This document shows, in pieces, positions 33,743-47,900 of a DNA stretch of 64,000 nucleotides. Made by a program: the position numbers and the translations under genes. The stretch comes from Oasisia sp. SBJ-2009 (Eukaryota; Annelida; Polychaeta; Sabellida; Siboglinidae). The stretch lies in NCBI GenBank assembly GCA_964017155.1, contig OZ024865.1, forward strand, positions 21,179,402-21,243,401, given 5' to 3'. How positions within the stretch are numbered: the stretch's first letter is position 1; each line of letters starts with the position of its first letter. The notes beneath the pieces are model-generated. The model made no database searches and was not told the origin of the DNA. It worked only from the letters and a program-made list of their open reading frames with translations.

Positions 33743-36700
33743 AGTGTTCGCGTGTATCCGCGTGTTTCCACGCGTGCCCCCGTGTGTTCCAGTGTGTTCG
33801 CGTGTGTCTGCGTGTGTTCCCGTCTGTCCGCGTGTGTCCTGTGTGTTCGCGAGTGACCACGTGTGCCCGCCTATATTCCCGAGTGCCTATATCCATAAGT
33901 GTGCGCGAATCCGCGTGTATCCATGTGTGCCCCGGTGTGTTCCCGTGAGTTCGCGCGTGTATGCGTGTGTACGCTTGTTTCCGCGTTTGTTTGCGAGTGT
34001 TCGCGTGTGTCCGCGTGTGCGCGCCTATATCAGCATGTGTCCAAGTGTGTCCGAGTGTGTTCGCTTGTGTGTCCGCGTGTGTCTGGTTGTGCCCGCATGT
34101 GTCTGCGTGTGTCCGCGTGTAACCAAGTGTACCCGCGTTTATCCGCGTGTGTCCGCGTGTATACGCGAGCGACCGCGTGTGTGTGCGTGTGTTCCCGTCT
34201 GTCCGTGTGTGTCCAGTGTGTCCACGTGAGCCCGTGTATGATCGCGTGTGCCTTCCTGTGTTCGCGTGTGTTCGCGTGTGTTCGCGTTTGTTCCACTCCG
34301 TCCACGTGTGTCCTGGTGTACCAGCGCGTATCCGCATGTGTCCGCGTTTGTACGCGTGTGTCCGCGTGTTACCGCGGGTATCCAGCAGTGTTCGCGTGTG
34401 TCCGCGTGTGTGTGGTATGTTTCCCTCTCTCCTCGTGTGTCCAGTGTGTCCGCTTGTGTCCACGTGTGCCCGTGTAAATTTGCGTGTTTCCGCGTGTTTC
34501 CGCGTGTGTCTGCGAGTGTTCCCGTGTGTCCGCTTATGTCCAGTGTGTCCGCGTGTGTCCACGTGTGCCCGCGTGTGTTCGTGTGTGTCCATGTGTTAAC
34601 GCGAGTATCCACGTGTGTTCGTGTATGTCCGCGTGAGACCGGGTGTGTCCGTGTGTGTTAGCGTGTGTCCCGTGTTACCGCGTGTATGCTAATTGTTCGC
34701 CTGTGCCCGCGTGTGCCCGCGTGTGTTCTCGAGTGTCCGCTTGTGTTCCCGTCTGTCCACGTGTGTCCGCGTGTACCCGGGCGTATCCTCGTTTGTCCGT
34801 GTGTGTCAGCGCGTGTGTTCGTTTGCGTCTGCGTGCGATCGCGTGTGTCCGCGTGTGTTCTCGTGTGTCACGTGTTTCCGCGTATATCCATAAGTGTGCG
34901 CGTATCCGCGTGTATCCACGTGTGCCCCGGTGTGTTCACTTGTGTTCGCGTGCTTCTGCGTGTGTACGCTTGTTTCCGCGTTTGTTCGCGAGTGTTCGCG
35001 TATATCAGCATGTGTCCAAGTGTGTCCGAGTGTGTTCGCATGTGTGTCCGCGTGTGTCTGGTTGTGCCCGCATGTGTCAGCGTGTGATCGAGTGTTTCCG
35101 CTTGTAACCACGTGTACCCGCGTTTATCCGCGTGTGTCCGCGTGTGTCCGCGAACGTCCGCGTGTGAACGCGTGTGTCAGCATGTGTTCGCGTGTAGTAG
35201 TATGCGTGTATCCGCGTGTATCCGCGTGTATCCGCGTGTGTCTGCACGTGTTGCCGTCTCTCCGCGTGTGTCCAGTGTTTCCGCGTGTGTCTACGTGGGA
35301 CCGCGTGTGTTTGCGTGTGTCCGCGTATATCCATAAGAGTTCGCGTGTTTCCGCGTGTCCACAAGTGTCCGAATGTGCCAGCGTGTGTCAGCGTGCGACC
35401 GTGTGTTTCCTCGTGTAACCACGTGACCCCGCGTGTGTTCGTACGTGTGCCCCCGTGTGTTCCCGTGTTTTCTCGTGTGTCTGCGTGTGTTCCCCTCTGT
35501 GCGCGAGTGTCGAGTGTTACAGCTTGTGTCCGCGTGTGTCCGCGTATATCCGTCTGTATCCATGTGTGTCCCAGTGTGTTCGCGTGTGTCCGAGTGTATC
35601 CACCTGAGCCCGCGTGTGTTAGCGTGTGTTCGCGAGTGTATGCGTTTGTTCCCGTCTGTCCGCGTTTGTCCGCGTGTGTCCGCGTGTGTTCGCGAGTGTA
35701 CGCGTATGTTGTCGTGTGTCCCGTGTTACCGCGTATATCCATAAGTGTTTGCGTGTATCTGCATGTATCCACGTGTGCCACGGTGTGTTCTCGTTTGTTC
35801 GCGTGTGTCTGCGTGTGTTCCCGCCTGTCTTCGTTTGTCCAGTATGATCGCGTGTATCCACGTGTGCCCACGTATATTCGCGAGTTCCTGCGTGTGTACG
35901 CTTGTTTCCTCGTGTGTTCGCGTGGGTTAGCTTGTGTCTGCGTATGTTCCCGTTTGACCACGTGCTTCGGGGTGTACCAGCGCGTATCCGCATTTGTCCG
36001 CGTGTGTCCGAATGTTTTCGTATGTGTCCGGGTGTGACTGCGTTTGTCCGCGTTTGTCCGCGTGTGTTCTCGTGTTATCTCGGGTATCCATAGGTGTTCG
36101 CTTGTGTGCGCTTGTGTGTGCTTGTTTCCCGTCTGTCCGCGTGTGTCCAGTTTGTCAGTATGTGTCCACGTTTTCCCGTGTATGTTCGCTTCGTGTGTCC
36201 GCGTTTTTCCGCTTTTGTTTACGCGTTTGTTCGTATGAGTCCGTGTATAACTAACGTGTCACTGCGTATGCCCCCGTCTTTCCACTTGTGTCCAGCGTGT
36301 CCCCATGCTTCCGCGCATTTTCGCGTGTGTCCGCGTGTTGCCACGTGTTTTCGCGCGTGTCCGCATGTGTCCGGTGTTATCGGGTTTGTCTATAAGTGTT
36401 CGCGTGTGACCGCGTTTGTCCGCGTGTGTCGGGGTGTGTCGGCGTGTGTCCGTGTGTGTCGGCGTGTGTCCGTGTGTGTCGGCGTGTGTCCGGTTGTTCC
36501 CGCGTGTGTCCGCGTGTGACCGATGGTGTCCGCTTGTAACCACGTGTACCCGCGTTTATCCGCATGTGTCCGCGTGTGTCCGCGTGTGTCCGCGTGTGTT
36601 CGTATGTGCCCGCGTATGTCCGCGTGTCACCGCGTGTGTCTGCGTGTGTTCCCGTCTGTCCGCTTGTGTCCAGTGTGTCCAGTTGTTAACGCGAGTATCC

Positions 36701-36764
36701 ACGTGTGTTCGTGTGTGTCCGCGTGAGACCGTGGGAGTCCGCGTATGTTCCCGTCTGTCCACGC
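33743..36764 (-). repeat. 10-bp minisatellite array C (inverted, GCGTGTGTCC on +)
   Basis: Minisatellite in the opposite orientation to A and B; entirely the right arm image of 25838-28870. No gene. Confidence 0.95.
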
Positions 36765-38850
36765 GGACAGACGCGGACACACCCGAACACACGCGGGCAC
36801 ACGTGGATACACGCGGACACACGCGAACACACTCGGGCACACGTGGGTACATGCTGACCTACGCGGACACACTCTGACACACGCGATAACTAGCAAACTA
36901 ACGCGGAAACATGCGTAAACAAGCAGGAACTATCGAACGTACGCGAACACACGTGGACACACGCGAACACACTGGCTGGTCACACGCGGACAGACGGGAA
37001 CACAAGCAGACACACGCGAACACGCGGGAACACGCGGGGGAACACGTGGATATACTCGGATACATGCGAACACTTATTGATATACGCGGTAACACGGGAC
37101 ACAAGAGAAAACCCGGAGACACACGCGATCACACCCTGACACACACGAACACACGCGGACACATGCGGACACACGCGGTTACGCGCGGGTACACGGTGAC
37201 ACATCTTGACAGACGGGAGCACAGGCCGACACACGCGGCCACACGCTGGCAAACGTGGATACACGCGGACACACGCGAACAATTTTGGATACACACGCTA
37301 ACAAGGCGGCACACGTGGACACAAGCGGACACAAGGGACATATGCGGACACACGGGAAAACACGCAGACACAAGCGGTGACACGCGGACACACGCTGGTA
37401 CACTCGAACATACGTGGATACACGCGGATAAACGCGGACACAGGCGGACACGCACGTGGACACACCAAAACCAACGTGAACACACGCGGTCACTCGTGGA
37501 CCCCTGCGCACATACGCGGGTACACGCGGACACACGCCAACACTCGCGAACAAATGCGGAAAGAAGCTTACACACGCAGGCACAGTCGAACATTCATGGG
37601 CACCCGTGGACAAACGCGAACACGCTGATAACACCCGGACAGACGGCAACACACGCAGACACACGCGAACACACGCGTACACACGCGAACACACAGGGCA
37701 CACGTGGATACACGCGGATCCACGCGAACATTTATGGATATACACGGTAACTCTGGACAGACGGGAACTCACGCATACACACGCGAACACACGCGAATAC
37801 ACGGGGAAAACGTGGATACTCGCGGATACCCGAGGACACTTATGGATATACGCGGTAACGCTGGACACACGAGAAAACACGCGGAAACACGTGATCAAAC
37901 GCGGACACACACGTACACACGCGAACACACGCGGACACACGCGGCAACCCGCGGGAACACGTGAATACACGCGGACACACGCGAACACTTATGGATACAC
38001 ATGGTAACAGACGCCAACACATGAGGACAGACGCGGTCTCACGCGGACACACACGAACACACGGGGACACATGTGTTATCACATGGACACACGCGAACAC
38101 AAACGAGCACACGTGGAAACACGCGGACACACTGGACACATGCGGACACACGGGAACAGACGCAGACACACACGTTGACACGCGGACATACGCGGACACA
38201 TACGAACACACGCGGACCCACGTGTTTACACGCGGACACACTAGATAGCACGCGGACACACGCGGACACACCCGAACACACTCGGACACACGCGGACACA
38301 TGCGGACACACGCAGACACACGCGGATATATGCGGAAACACGCGTATATACGCGGTTACACACGGACACACGTGGACACATGCGGACGCACCTGCTTTCA
38401 CGTGGGCACACGCGGACAAACGCGAACACACGCGGAAACACGCGGACACACAAAGGCACACCCGAACACACACGGGCTCACGTGGAAACACGCAGACACA
38501 CTGAACACATGCGGAGATACGGGAACACTCATGGATACCCGCAGTAACACGGGTCACACGAGAACACACCGCGGACAACCGCGGTCACACGCGGACACAC
38601 GCGGACACATGCGGATACGCGCTGGTACACCGGGACACACGTGGACACGCGGGCAAACATGTAGACACACGGGAACACCCGCGAACACGTGGATCCTTGC
38701 GAACATACGCGAACAGACTCGGGCACACATGGAAACATGCGGACATACGCGGGCACACGGGGACATTCGCGAACACTCCCAAGCAAACGCCGAAACATGC
38801 GTATACACGCAGGAACTTGAGAACATACGCGGGCACACGTGGACACACGC
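36765..38850 (+). repeat. Large inverted repeat 2, left arm
   Basis: Reverse complement of 40093-41971; paired positions sum to 78,752 near the loop and 78,742 near the outer end. It holds about 190 bp (roughly 38621-38812) that are missing from the right arm. Confidence 0.9.
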
Positions 38851-40092
38851 AAAAACACTGGACAAACACGGAGAAACGGGAACACTCGCAGACACACGCT
38901 AACACACGGCAACAGCAACACGCGGGGGCACACGTGGATACACGCGAATACACGCGAACACTTATGGATATATACGGTAACACGCGGACATACGCGGACA
39001 CATACTAACACACGCAGACTCACGTGGCTATACACGGACCCACCCGTTTGCACGCGGGTACACCCGAATTCACATGCACACACGCGGAAACACGCGGACA
39101 CACGCGGCCACACGCGGACTCACGCGGTCACACTGGACACACGCGGACAGACAGGAACACGCGCTATCACACGCGGAGACACGGGGACCTACGCGGACAC
39201 ATATGAAAAGACGCGGACACACGCGGACGCACGCGCACACACGCGGTGATAGCAGGAAATATGCGGAAATATACGAATACAGGCGGACACATGTGGATAC
39301 ACGCGGACACACTCTGTCACATGCGGACACACGCGGACACACCTGGACACACGAGGACACATGCACACATACGCGGACACACGCGGGCACACGCGGACAC
39401 ACGCGGACACACGCGGACACACGGGAACAAACGCGGGTACACATGGACACATGTGGACACACGCGGACACACTGGAAACACGCGGACTGACGGAGTCACA
39501 CATGGACACACTCGAACACACTCGGTGACACAAGGTGACACGCGAATATACGCCGACATACGAACACTTGCGGACATGTTTGGATACACGCGGACACATT
39601 CGGTCACACGCACATGACGGAACATCACGATACACGTGTAGTCACGCGGACACATGCTGTGACACGCGGACACACTCGAAAACAGGCGAAAACACGTGGC
39701 CACATGTGGACCCCCCAGAACGCACGCGGACACATGCAGACACACGTGGGAACCCGCGGACACACGTGGACACATGCGGACAGACGTGGACGGAAACTGA
39801 CACGCGGACCCATAAGAATACAGGGGGATACAGGCGAGCACACTCGACAACACATGGACACAGGCGGACACACGCGAACTAATGCGGGGTATCGCGGAAA
39901 CACGTGGACACACGCGGACACTCCTGGTCATAGGCTGACACAAGAGGACACACGTGCAAACACGCGGTCACACGCGTACACATATGGACACACACGGTAA
40001 CACAAGGCACACGCGAAAAACACGCAATTACCCGCGGACACATGCGAACACACGCGAACACACGCGGACACATGCGGACACATGCAGGCGTA
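36765..40092 (+). repeat. 10-bp minisatellite array D (GGACACACGC orientation)
   Basis: Orientation returns to that of A and B at 36765. 36765-38850 is the left arm of inverted repeat 2 and 38851-40092 is its loop. No gene. Confidence 0.95.
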
Positions 40093-41971
40093 CGTGTCCA
40101 CGTGTGCCCGCGTATATTCTCAAGTTCCAGCGCGTATCCGCATGTGTCCGCGTGTGTCCGCGTGTGACCGCGGTTGTCCGCGGTGTGTTCTCGTGTGACC
40201 CGTGTTACTGCGGGTATCCATGAGTGTTCCCGTATCTCCGCGGGTGTTCAGTGTGTCTGTGTGTTTCCTCGTGAGCCCGTGTGTGTTCGGGTGTGCCTTT
40301 GTGTGTCCGCGTGTTTCCGCGTGTGTTCGCGTTTGTCCGCGTGTGCCCACGTGAAAGCAGGTGCGTCCGCATGTGTCCACGTGTGTCCGTGTGTAACCGC
40401 GTATATACGCGTGTTTCCGCATATATCCGCGTGTGTCTGCGTGTGTCCGCATGTGTCCGCGTGTGTCCGAGTGTGTTCGGGTGTGTCCGCGTGTGTCCGC
40501 GTGCTATCTAGTGTGTCCGCGTGTAAACACGTGGGTCCGCGTGTATTCGTATGTGTCCGCGTATGTCCGCGTGTCAACGCGTGTGTCTGCGTCTGTTCCC
40601 GTGTGTCCGCATGTGTCCAGTGTGTCCGCGTGTTTCCACGTGTGCTCGTTTGTGTTCGCGTGTGTCCATGTGATAACACATGTGTCCCCGTGTGTTCGTG
40701 TGTGTCCGCGTGAGACCGCGTCTGTCCTCATGTGTTGGCGTCTGTTACCATGTGTATCCATAAGTGTTCGCGTGTGTCCGCGTGTATTCACGTGTTCCCG
40801 CGGGTTGCCGCGTGTGTCCGCGTGTGTTCGCGTGTGTACGTGTGTGTCCGCGTTTGATCACGTGTTTCCGCGTGTTTTCTCGTGTGTCCAGCGTTACCGC
40901 GTATATCCATAAGTGTCCTTGGGTATCCGCGAGTATCCACGTTTTCCCCGTGTGTTCGCGTGTGTTCGCGTGTGTATGCGTGAGTTCCCGTCTGTCCAGA
41001 GTTACCGTGTATATCCATAAATGTTCGCGTGGATCCGCGTGTATCCACGTGTGCCCTGTGTGTTCGCGTGTGTACGCGTGTGTTCGCGTGTGTCTGCGTG
41101 TGTTGCCGTCTGTCCGGGTGTTATCGGCGTGTTCGCGTTTGTCCACGGGTGCCCATGAATGTTCGACTGTGCCTGCGTGTGTAAGCTTCTTTCCGCATTT
41201 GTTCGCGAGTGTTGGCGTGTGTCCGCGTGTGCCCGCGTATGTGCGCAGGGGTCCACGAGTGACCGCGTGTGTTCACGTTGGTTTTGGTGTGTCCACGTGC
41301 GTGTCCGCCTGTGTCCGCGTTTATCCGCGTGTATCCACGTATGTTCGAGTGTACCAGCGTGTGTCCGCGTGTCACCGCTTGTGTCTGCGTGTTTTCCCGT
41401 GTGTCCGCATATGTCCCTTGTGTCCGCTTGTGTCCACGTGTTAGCGTGTGTATCCATAATTGTTCGCGTGTGTCCTCGTGTACCCACGTTTGCCCGCGTG
41501 TGGCCGCGTGTGTCGGCCTGTGCTCCCGTCTGTCAAGGTGTGTCACCGTGTACCCGCGCGTATCCGCGTGTGTCCGCATGTGTCCGCGTGTGTTCGTGTT
41601 TGTCAGGGTGTGATCGCGTGTGTCTCCGGGTTTTCTCTTGTGTCCCGTGTTACCGCGTATATCAATAAGTGTTCGCATGTATCCGAGTATATCCACGTGT
41701 TCCCCCGCGTGTTCCCGCGTGTTCGCGTGTGTCTGCTTGTGTTCCCGTCTGTCCGCGTGTGACCAGCCAGTGTGTTCGCGTGTGTCCACGTGTGTTCGCG
41801 TACGTTCGATAGTTCCTGCTTGTTTACGCATGTTTCCGCGTTTATTTGCTAGTTATCGCGTGTGTCAGAGTGTGTCCGCGTAGGTCAGCATGTACCCACG
41901 TGTGCCCGAGTGTGTTCGCGTGTGTCCGCGTGTATCCACGTGTGCCCGCGTGTGTTCGGGTGTGTCCGCGT
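40093..41971 (-). repeat. Large inverted repeat 2, right arm
   Basis: Reverse complement of 36765-38850, with a deletion of about 190 bp shortly after it starts (between the CAAGTTCC and AGCGCGTATCC phrases near 40130). It ends near 41971, within array E. Confidence 0.9.
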
Positions 41972-44900
41972 CTGTCCGCGTGTGTTCGTGTGTGTCCGCG
42001 TGTTATCTCGTGTGTCCGTGTGTGTTCTCGTGTGTCCAGTGTTACTGCTTATATCCATAAGTGTTCGCGTGCATCCGCGTCTATCCACGGGTGCCCCCCT
42101 GTGTTCGCGTGTGTTCGCGTGTGTCTGCGTGTGTTGCTGTCTTTCCGCGTGTTTCCGATGTGTTCGTGTGTGTCCACGGGTGCCCACGTATGTTCGCGTG
42201 TGCCTGCGTGTGTCACCATGTTTCCGAGTTTGTTCGCGAGTGTTCGCGAGTGTCCGCCTGTGTCCGCGAATGTCCGCCGGTGTCCATGTGTGACCGCGTG
42301 TGTCCACGTGTATCTGCGTGTATCAGGGTGTGTTCGCGGGTGTCCCCGTGTATCCGCGTGTATCCACGGATGTTCGCGTGTGTCCGCGTGTGTCCGCGTA
42401 AGACCGAGTGTGTCAGCGGGTAGCCACGTGTGTCCGGGTGTGTCCATGTGTGTCCGCGTGTATCCGCGTTTGTCTCCGCGTGCTCCCGTCTGTCCGCGTA
42501 TGTCCAATCTGTCCGTGTGTGTCCATGTGTGACCGCATGAGTTCGCGTGTTAACGCAAGTGTCCATGTGTGTTCTAGTGGGTCCGTGTGTGTCCGCCTGT
42601 TTCCGAGTGTGATCGCCTGTGTCCCATGTTACCGCGTTTGTCCATAAGTCATCGCGTGTGTCCGCGTGTGTCCGCGTTTGTCCGCGTTTGTCCGCGTGTG
42701 TTCGCGTGTGGCAGTGTGCGTCCGCGTGTGTCCCGATATGCCAGCATGTGTCCGGGTGTGACCGTTTGGGTCCGCCTGTAACCACGTGTACCCGCGTTTA
42801 TTCGCGTGTGTTCGTTTGTGTATGCATGCGATCGCGTGTGTCCGCGTGTGTTCTCGTGTGTCACGTTTTTCCGAGTATATCCATAAGTATTCGCGGTATC
42901 CGCGTTTATCCACGTGTGCCCGGTGTGTTCCCGTGTGTCTGCGTGTGTACGATTTTTTCCTCGTTTGTTTGCGAGTATTTCCGTGTGTCCGCATGTCCCT
43001 GTGTGTGTCAGAATGTATCCACGTGTGCCCGAGAGTGTTCGCGTGTGTCCGCGTGTGTCCGCGTGTGTCCGCGTGTGTCCGCGAGCGTCTGTGTGTGTCC
43101 ACGTGTGTCAGCATGTGTCCGCGCGTGTTCGGGTGTTTCCACGTGCAACCGAGTGGGTCCGCGTGTAGGCACGTGAGTCCGCGTGTATTCGTATGTGTCC
43201 GCGTATGTCCGCGTGTCACCGCGTGTCACCGCGTGTGTCCGCGTGTATCCGCGTGTATCCGCGTGTATCCGCGTGTATCCGAGTGTGTCTGCGCATGTAC
43301 TCGTCTGTCCGCGTATGTCCAATGTGTTGGCATATGTCCACGTGGGCCCTTGTGTGTTCACGTGTTTCCGCGTGTATCCATGTGTGTCCATGTGTGTTCC
43401 CGTGTGTTCGCGTGTGACTGCGTGTGTTCCCCTCTGTCCGCGTGTGTCCCGTGTTATCCCTTGTGTCCGCGTGTGTCCGCGTATGTCCGCATGTATCCAC
43501 GTGTGCCCCAGTGTGTTCGCGTGTGTCAGGATATATCCACGTGAGGTAGCGTGTGTTAGCGTGTGTTCCAGTGTCTCTGCGTGTGTTCCCGTCTGTCCGC
43601 GTGTGTCCGCGTATTCCCGCGCGTATCCGCGTTTTTCAGCGTGATTCCGCGTATGTTCGTTTGTGTCCGCGTGTGATCGCGTGTGTACGCGTGTGTTCTC
43701 GTGTGTTCCTTGTTACCGCGCATATCAATAAGTGATCGCGTGTATCCGCGTGTATCCACGTATGCCACCGTGTGTTCCCGTGTGTAGGCGTGTGTCTGCG
43801 TGTGTTCCCGTTTGTCCGCGTGTGTCCAGTGTGTTTGCGTATATCCGCATATGATCGCGTGTGTCCGCTGATGTCCTCGTGTGACCGAGTGTGTCCGCGT
43901 GTAACCATGTATGTCCGCGGGTGTTCGCATTGTGTCCGGGTATGTCCGAGTGTATTGATGTGTGTCCGCCTGTGTCCGCGTGTTTTCGCGTATATCCCCA
44001 TGTGACCGCGTGTGTCCGCGTGGTCCGAGTGTGACCGAGTGTGTCCGCATTAACCATGTATATCCGCGTGTGTTCGCATGTGTCCGGGTATGTCCGAGTG
44101 TCACCGCGTGTGTCCGCGTGTGTTCAGTGTGTTCGCGTGTGTCCGCGTATGTCCACGTGTTTTCGGGTGTACCCGCGTGTGTCCCCGTGTGATTGAATTC
44201 GTCCGCGTGTAACCATGTGTGTTCGCGTGTGTCCGCCTGTGTCCATGTATGACCCCGTCTGACTGCGTGTGTCCGCATATCCGCGTGCGTCCACGAGTGT
44301 CCGAATGTGCCAGTGTGTGTCCGCGTGCGACCGAGTCTTTCCGCGTGTAACCACGTCAGTCCGCGTGTGTTCGTACGTGTGCCCCCGTATGTTCCAGTGT
44401 ATTCGCATGTGACTGCGTGTGTTCCCCTCTGTCCGCGTGTGTCCCGTGTTACCGCGTGTGTCCGCGTGTGCCCGCGTATGTCCGCATGTATCCACGAGTG
44501 CCCCAGTGTGTTCGCGTGTATCTGCGTGTATCCACGTGAGCCCGCGTGTGTTCGCGTGTGTTCGCCTCTGTCTGTGTGTGTTCCCATCTGTCCGCGTGTG
44601 TCCTCGTGTACCCGCGCGTATTCCCGTTTATTTGTGTGTGTACACGTGTGTTCGTTTGTATCCGCGTGTGATCGCGTGTGCGCGCGTGTGTTCTCGTGTG
44701 TCCTGTGTCACCGCGTATATCCATAAGTGTTCGCGTGTATCCGCGTGTATCCACGTATGCCCCCGTTCGTTCCCGTTTGTTCGCGTGTGTCTGCGTGTGT
44801 TCATGGCTGGTCGCGTGTGTCCAGAGTGATCGCGTGGGTCCACGTGTGACCGCGTGTGTACGCGTGTGTTCATGTGTTTCCGAGTGTGTCCGCGTGTGTC

Positions 44901-47900
44901 CGCGTGTATTCGACTATATCCGCGTGTGTCCGCATGTGTCCGCGTGTGACCAAGTTTGCAAGCGGGTGTCCACGTGTGTCCGGGTGTGACCTCTTGTGTC
45001 CGCGTGTGACCGAGTGTGTCCGCGTGTGTCCGCGTGTGACCAAGTTTGTAAGCGTGTGTCCACGTGTTTCTGGGTGTGACCTCTTGTGTCCGCGTGTCAC
45101 CGCGTGTTTCTGCCTTTTTCCATGTGTGACCCCGTCTGACCGCGTCTGTCTGCGTGTCGGCCTGTGTCCACGAGTGTCCGAATGTGCCAGCGTGTGTCCG
45201 CGTGCGACCGAGTGTTTCTGCATCTAACACCGAGAGTCCGCGTGGGTTAGCGTTTGTCCGCGTACGTCCCCGTGTCACCGCGTGTGTGTCCGCGTATGTC
45301 CCCGTCTGTCCTCGAGTGTCCAGTTTGTCCACGTGTTTCCGCGTTTGTTCGCGTGTTTTCGCGTGTGTTAGCGTATTTCCGCGAATGCTCGCGTGTGTTC
45401 GCGTTTGTTCGCTTGTGTCCGCGTGTGTTTGCGTGCGTCCGCGTGTCTCCACGTGTGACCGCGTGTGTCCGCGTCTGTTCGCGTGTGTCCCGTATTATCG
45501 CGTGTATCCGCGTGTGTCCGCGTGTAACCGAGTGTGTCCGCGTGAAACCACGTGTGTCCGCGTGTTTTCTGATATGTCTGCCTGTCACCGCGTGTGTTCG
45601 CGTGTGCGCGTGTGTCCGCATGTGTCCGCGTGTGACCGAGTCTGTAACTATGTATGTCCGCGTGTATGCGTTTTGGCCGCGTATGTCCGCATATCACCGC
45701 GTGTGTTCGAGTATATCCCCGTGTGTCCGCTTGTTTCCAGTGTGTCCACGTTTTTCTGCTTCTGTTCGCGTGTTTTCGCGTGTGCTACCGTGTGTCCGCG
45801 CGTGACAGCGTGTGTCAGCGCTTGCCCGCGCGTGTACGTGTGTGTTCTTAAGACTCCGCGTATGACAAACGTCTTACCGCGTGCCTGTGTCAGCGTGTGT
45901 CCGCGTGGGTCTCCGTCTGTCCGGTCGTATCCGTCCTGCCCCATGCTTCCACCTGTGTCCGGCTGTGTCCGCATGTGTTCGCGAGTGATCGCGTGTGTCC
46001 GCGTGTGTCCACGTGTGTCGCAGAGTGTTCGCGAGTGTCCGCGTGTGTCCGCGTGTGTTCGCGTGTTTCGGCCTATGTTCACGTGCGTCCGCCAGTGCCC
46101 GCGTGTGTCCGCCTGTGTCGGCGTGTGTTAGCGTGTGTTCTTATTTGTTCATTTGTGTTCGCGTGTGTCTGCCTGTTTTCGTGTGCATCTGCGTATCCCC
46201 GCGTGTGTCCGCGTGTGTCAACTTGTGTCCGCGGGTGCCCGCATGTGTCAGCTTGTGTCCGAGTGTTTTCGCGAGTGTTCGTGTGTGTCCATGTGTGGTC
46301 GCGTCTGACCGCGTGTTTTGTTGTGTATCCGCGTGTCACCGCTTGTGTGTCGGCGTGTGTCCATGAGTGTCTGGGTGTGCCCGGGTGTTTCCGCGTGTGT
46401 CCAATGCATCCGCCTGTGTTGGCCTGTGTCCGCGTGAGTCCGCATGTGTCAGCGTGTGGCCGAGTGTGTCCGCGTGTAACCAAGTGTACCCGCGTGTATC
46501 CGCGAGCGTCCGCGTGTGTGTGCGTGTGTTCCCGTCTGTCCGTGTGTGTCCAGTATGTCCGCTTGTGTCCACGTGTGCCCGTGTATATTCGCGTGTGCCT
46601 TAGTGGGTCCCCGTGTATCCGCGTGTGTTCGCGAGTTTTCCAGTCTGTGTGTCCAGGTGTACCAGCGCGCATCCGCATGTGTCCGCGTGTGTCACCGTGT
46701 GTCCGCGTGTTTTCGAATGTCCGCATGTGACCGCGTTTGACCGCGTGTTTTCTCGTGTGTCCAGTGTTTCCGCGGGTATCCAGAAGTGTTTGCGTGTGTC
46801 CGCGTGTGTGTGATATATTACTGTCCTCGTGTGTCCAGCGTGTCCGCGTGTGTCCATGTGTGCTCGTGTAAGTTCGAGTGTGACTTCGTGAGTCCGACTG
46901 TTTACGCTTGTGTCTGCGTGTGTTCCCGTATATCCGCTTGTGTCCAGTGTGTACGCGTGTGTCCACGTGTACCCGCGTGTGTTCATGTGTGTCCACGTGT
47001 TAACGCGAGTATCCACGTGTGTTCGTGTATGTCCGTGTGAGACCGGGTGTGTCCGTGTGTGTTCGCGTGGGTCCGGTGGTACCGCGTGTATCCATAATTG
47101 TTCGGGTGTGCCCGCGTGTGCCCGAGTGTGCCCGCGTGTGTTCTCGTGAGTCTGCGTGTGTTCCCGACTGTCCACGTGAGTCCGTGTGTACCCGTGCGTA
47201 TCCTTTTTTGTCCGCGTGTGTAAATGCGTGTGTTCATTTGCGTCTGGGTGCGATCGCGTGTGTGTCCGCGTGTGTTCTCGTGTGTCACGAGTTTCCGCGT
47301 ATATCCATATGTGTGCGCGTATATCCATAAATGTTCGCGTGTATCGGCATGTATCCATGTTCCCGTTTGTTCGCGTGTGCCTGCGTGTGTTCCCGTCTGT
47401 CCCCGTGTATCCAGTATGTTCGCTCGCGTGTCTCCACGTCAGCCCACGTATATTCGCGAGTTCCAGCGCGTATCCGCATGTGTCCGCGTGTGTCCGAATG
47501 TTTTCCTGTGTGTCCAGGTGTGACTGCGGTTGTCCGCGTGTGTTCTCGTGTGTCCCGTGTTATCTCGGATATCCATAAGTGTTCGCCTGTGTGCGCGTGT
47601 GTGTGCTTGTTTCCCGTCTGTCCGCGTGTGTCCAGTGTCCGCGTGTGTCCACCTTTTCCCCTGTATGTTCGCGTGTGACTTCGTGTGTCCGCGGGTTTCC
47701 GTGTGTGAGGGTGTACCCGCGCGTATCCGTTTGTGTCCGCGTGTGTCCGCGTGTGTCCGCGTGTATCCGCCTGTCTCCCCGTGTGTCCGCGTGTATCCGC
47801 GTATGTTCGCGTGTGTCCGCGTGTGTCCGCGTGTGACCGAGTGTGTCCGCGTGTAATCACGTCGCTCCTCGTGTGTTCGCGTGTGTCCGCGTGTGTCCAC

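Larger units (their letters stand above)
31830..36764 (-). repeat. Large inverted repeat 1, right arm
   Basis: Reverse complement of 25838-30783. The outer end stops at 36764, exactly where a GTCTGTCC-ACGC-GGACAGAC hairpin (36753-36772) marks the next change of orientation. Confidence 0.95.
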
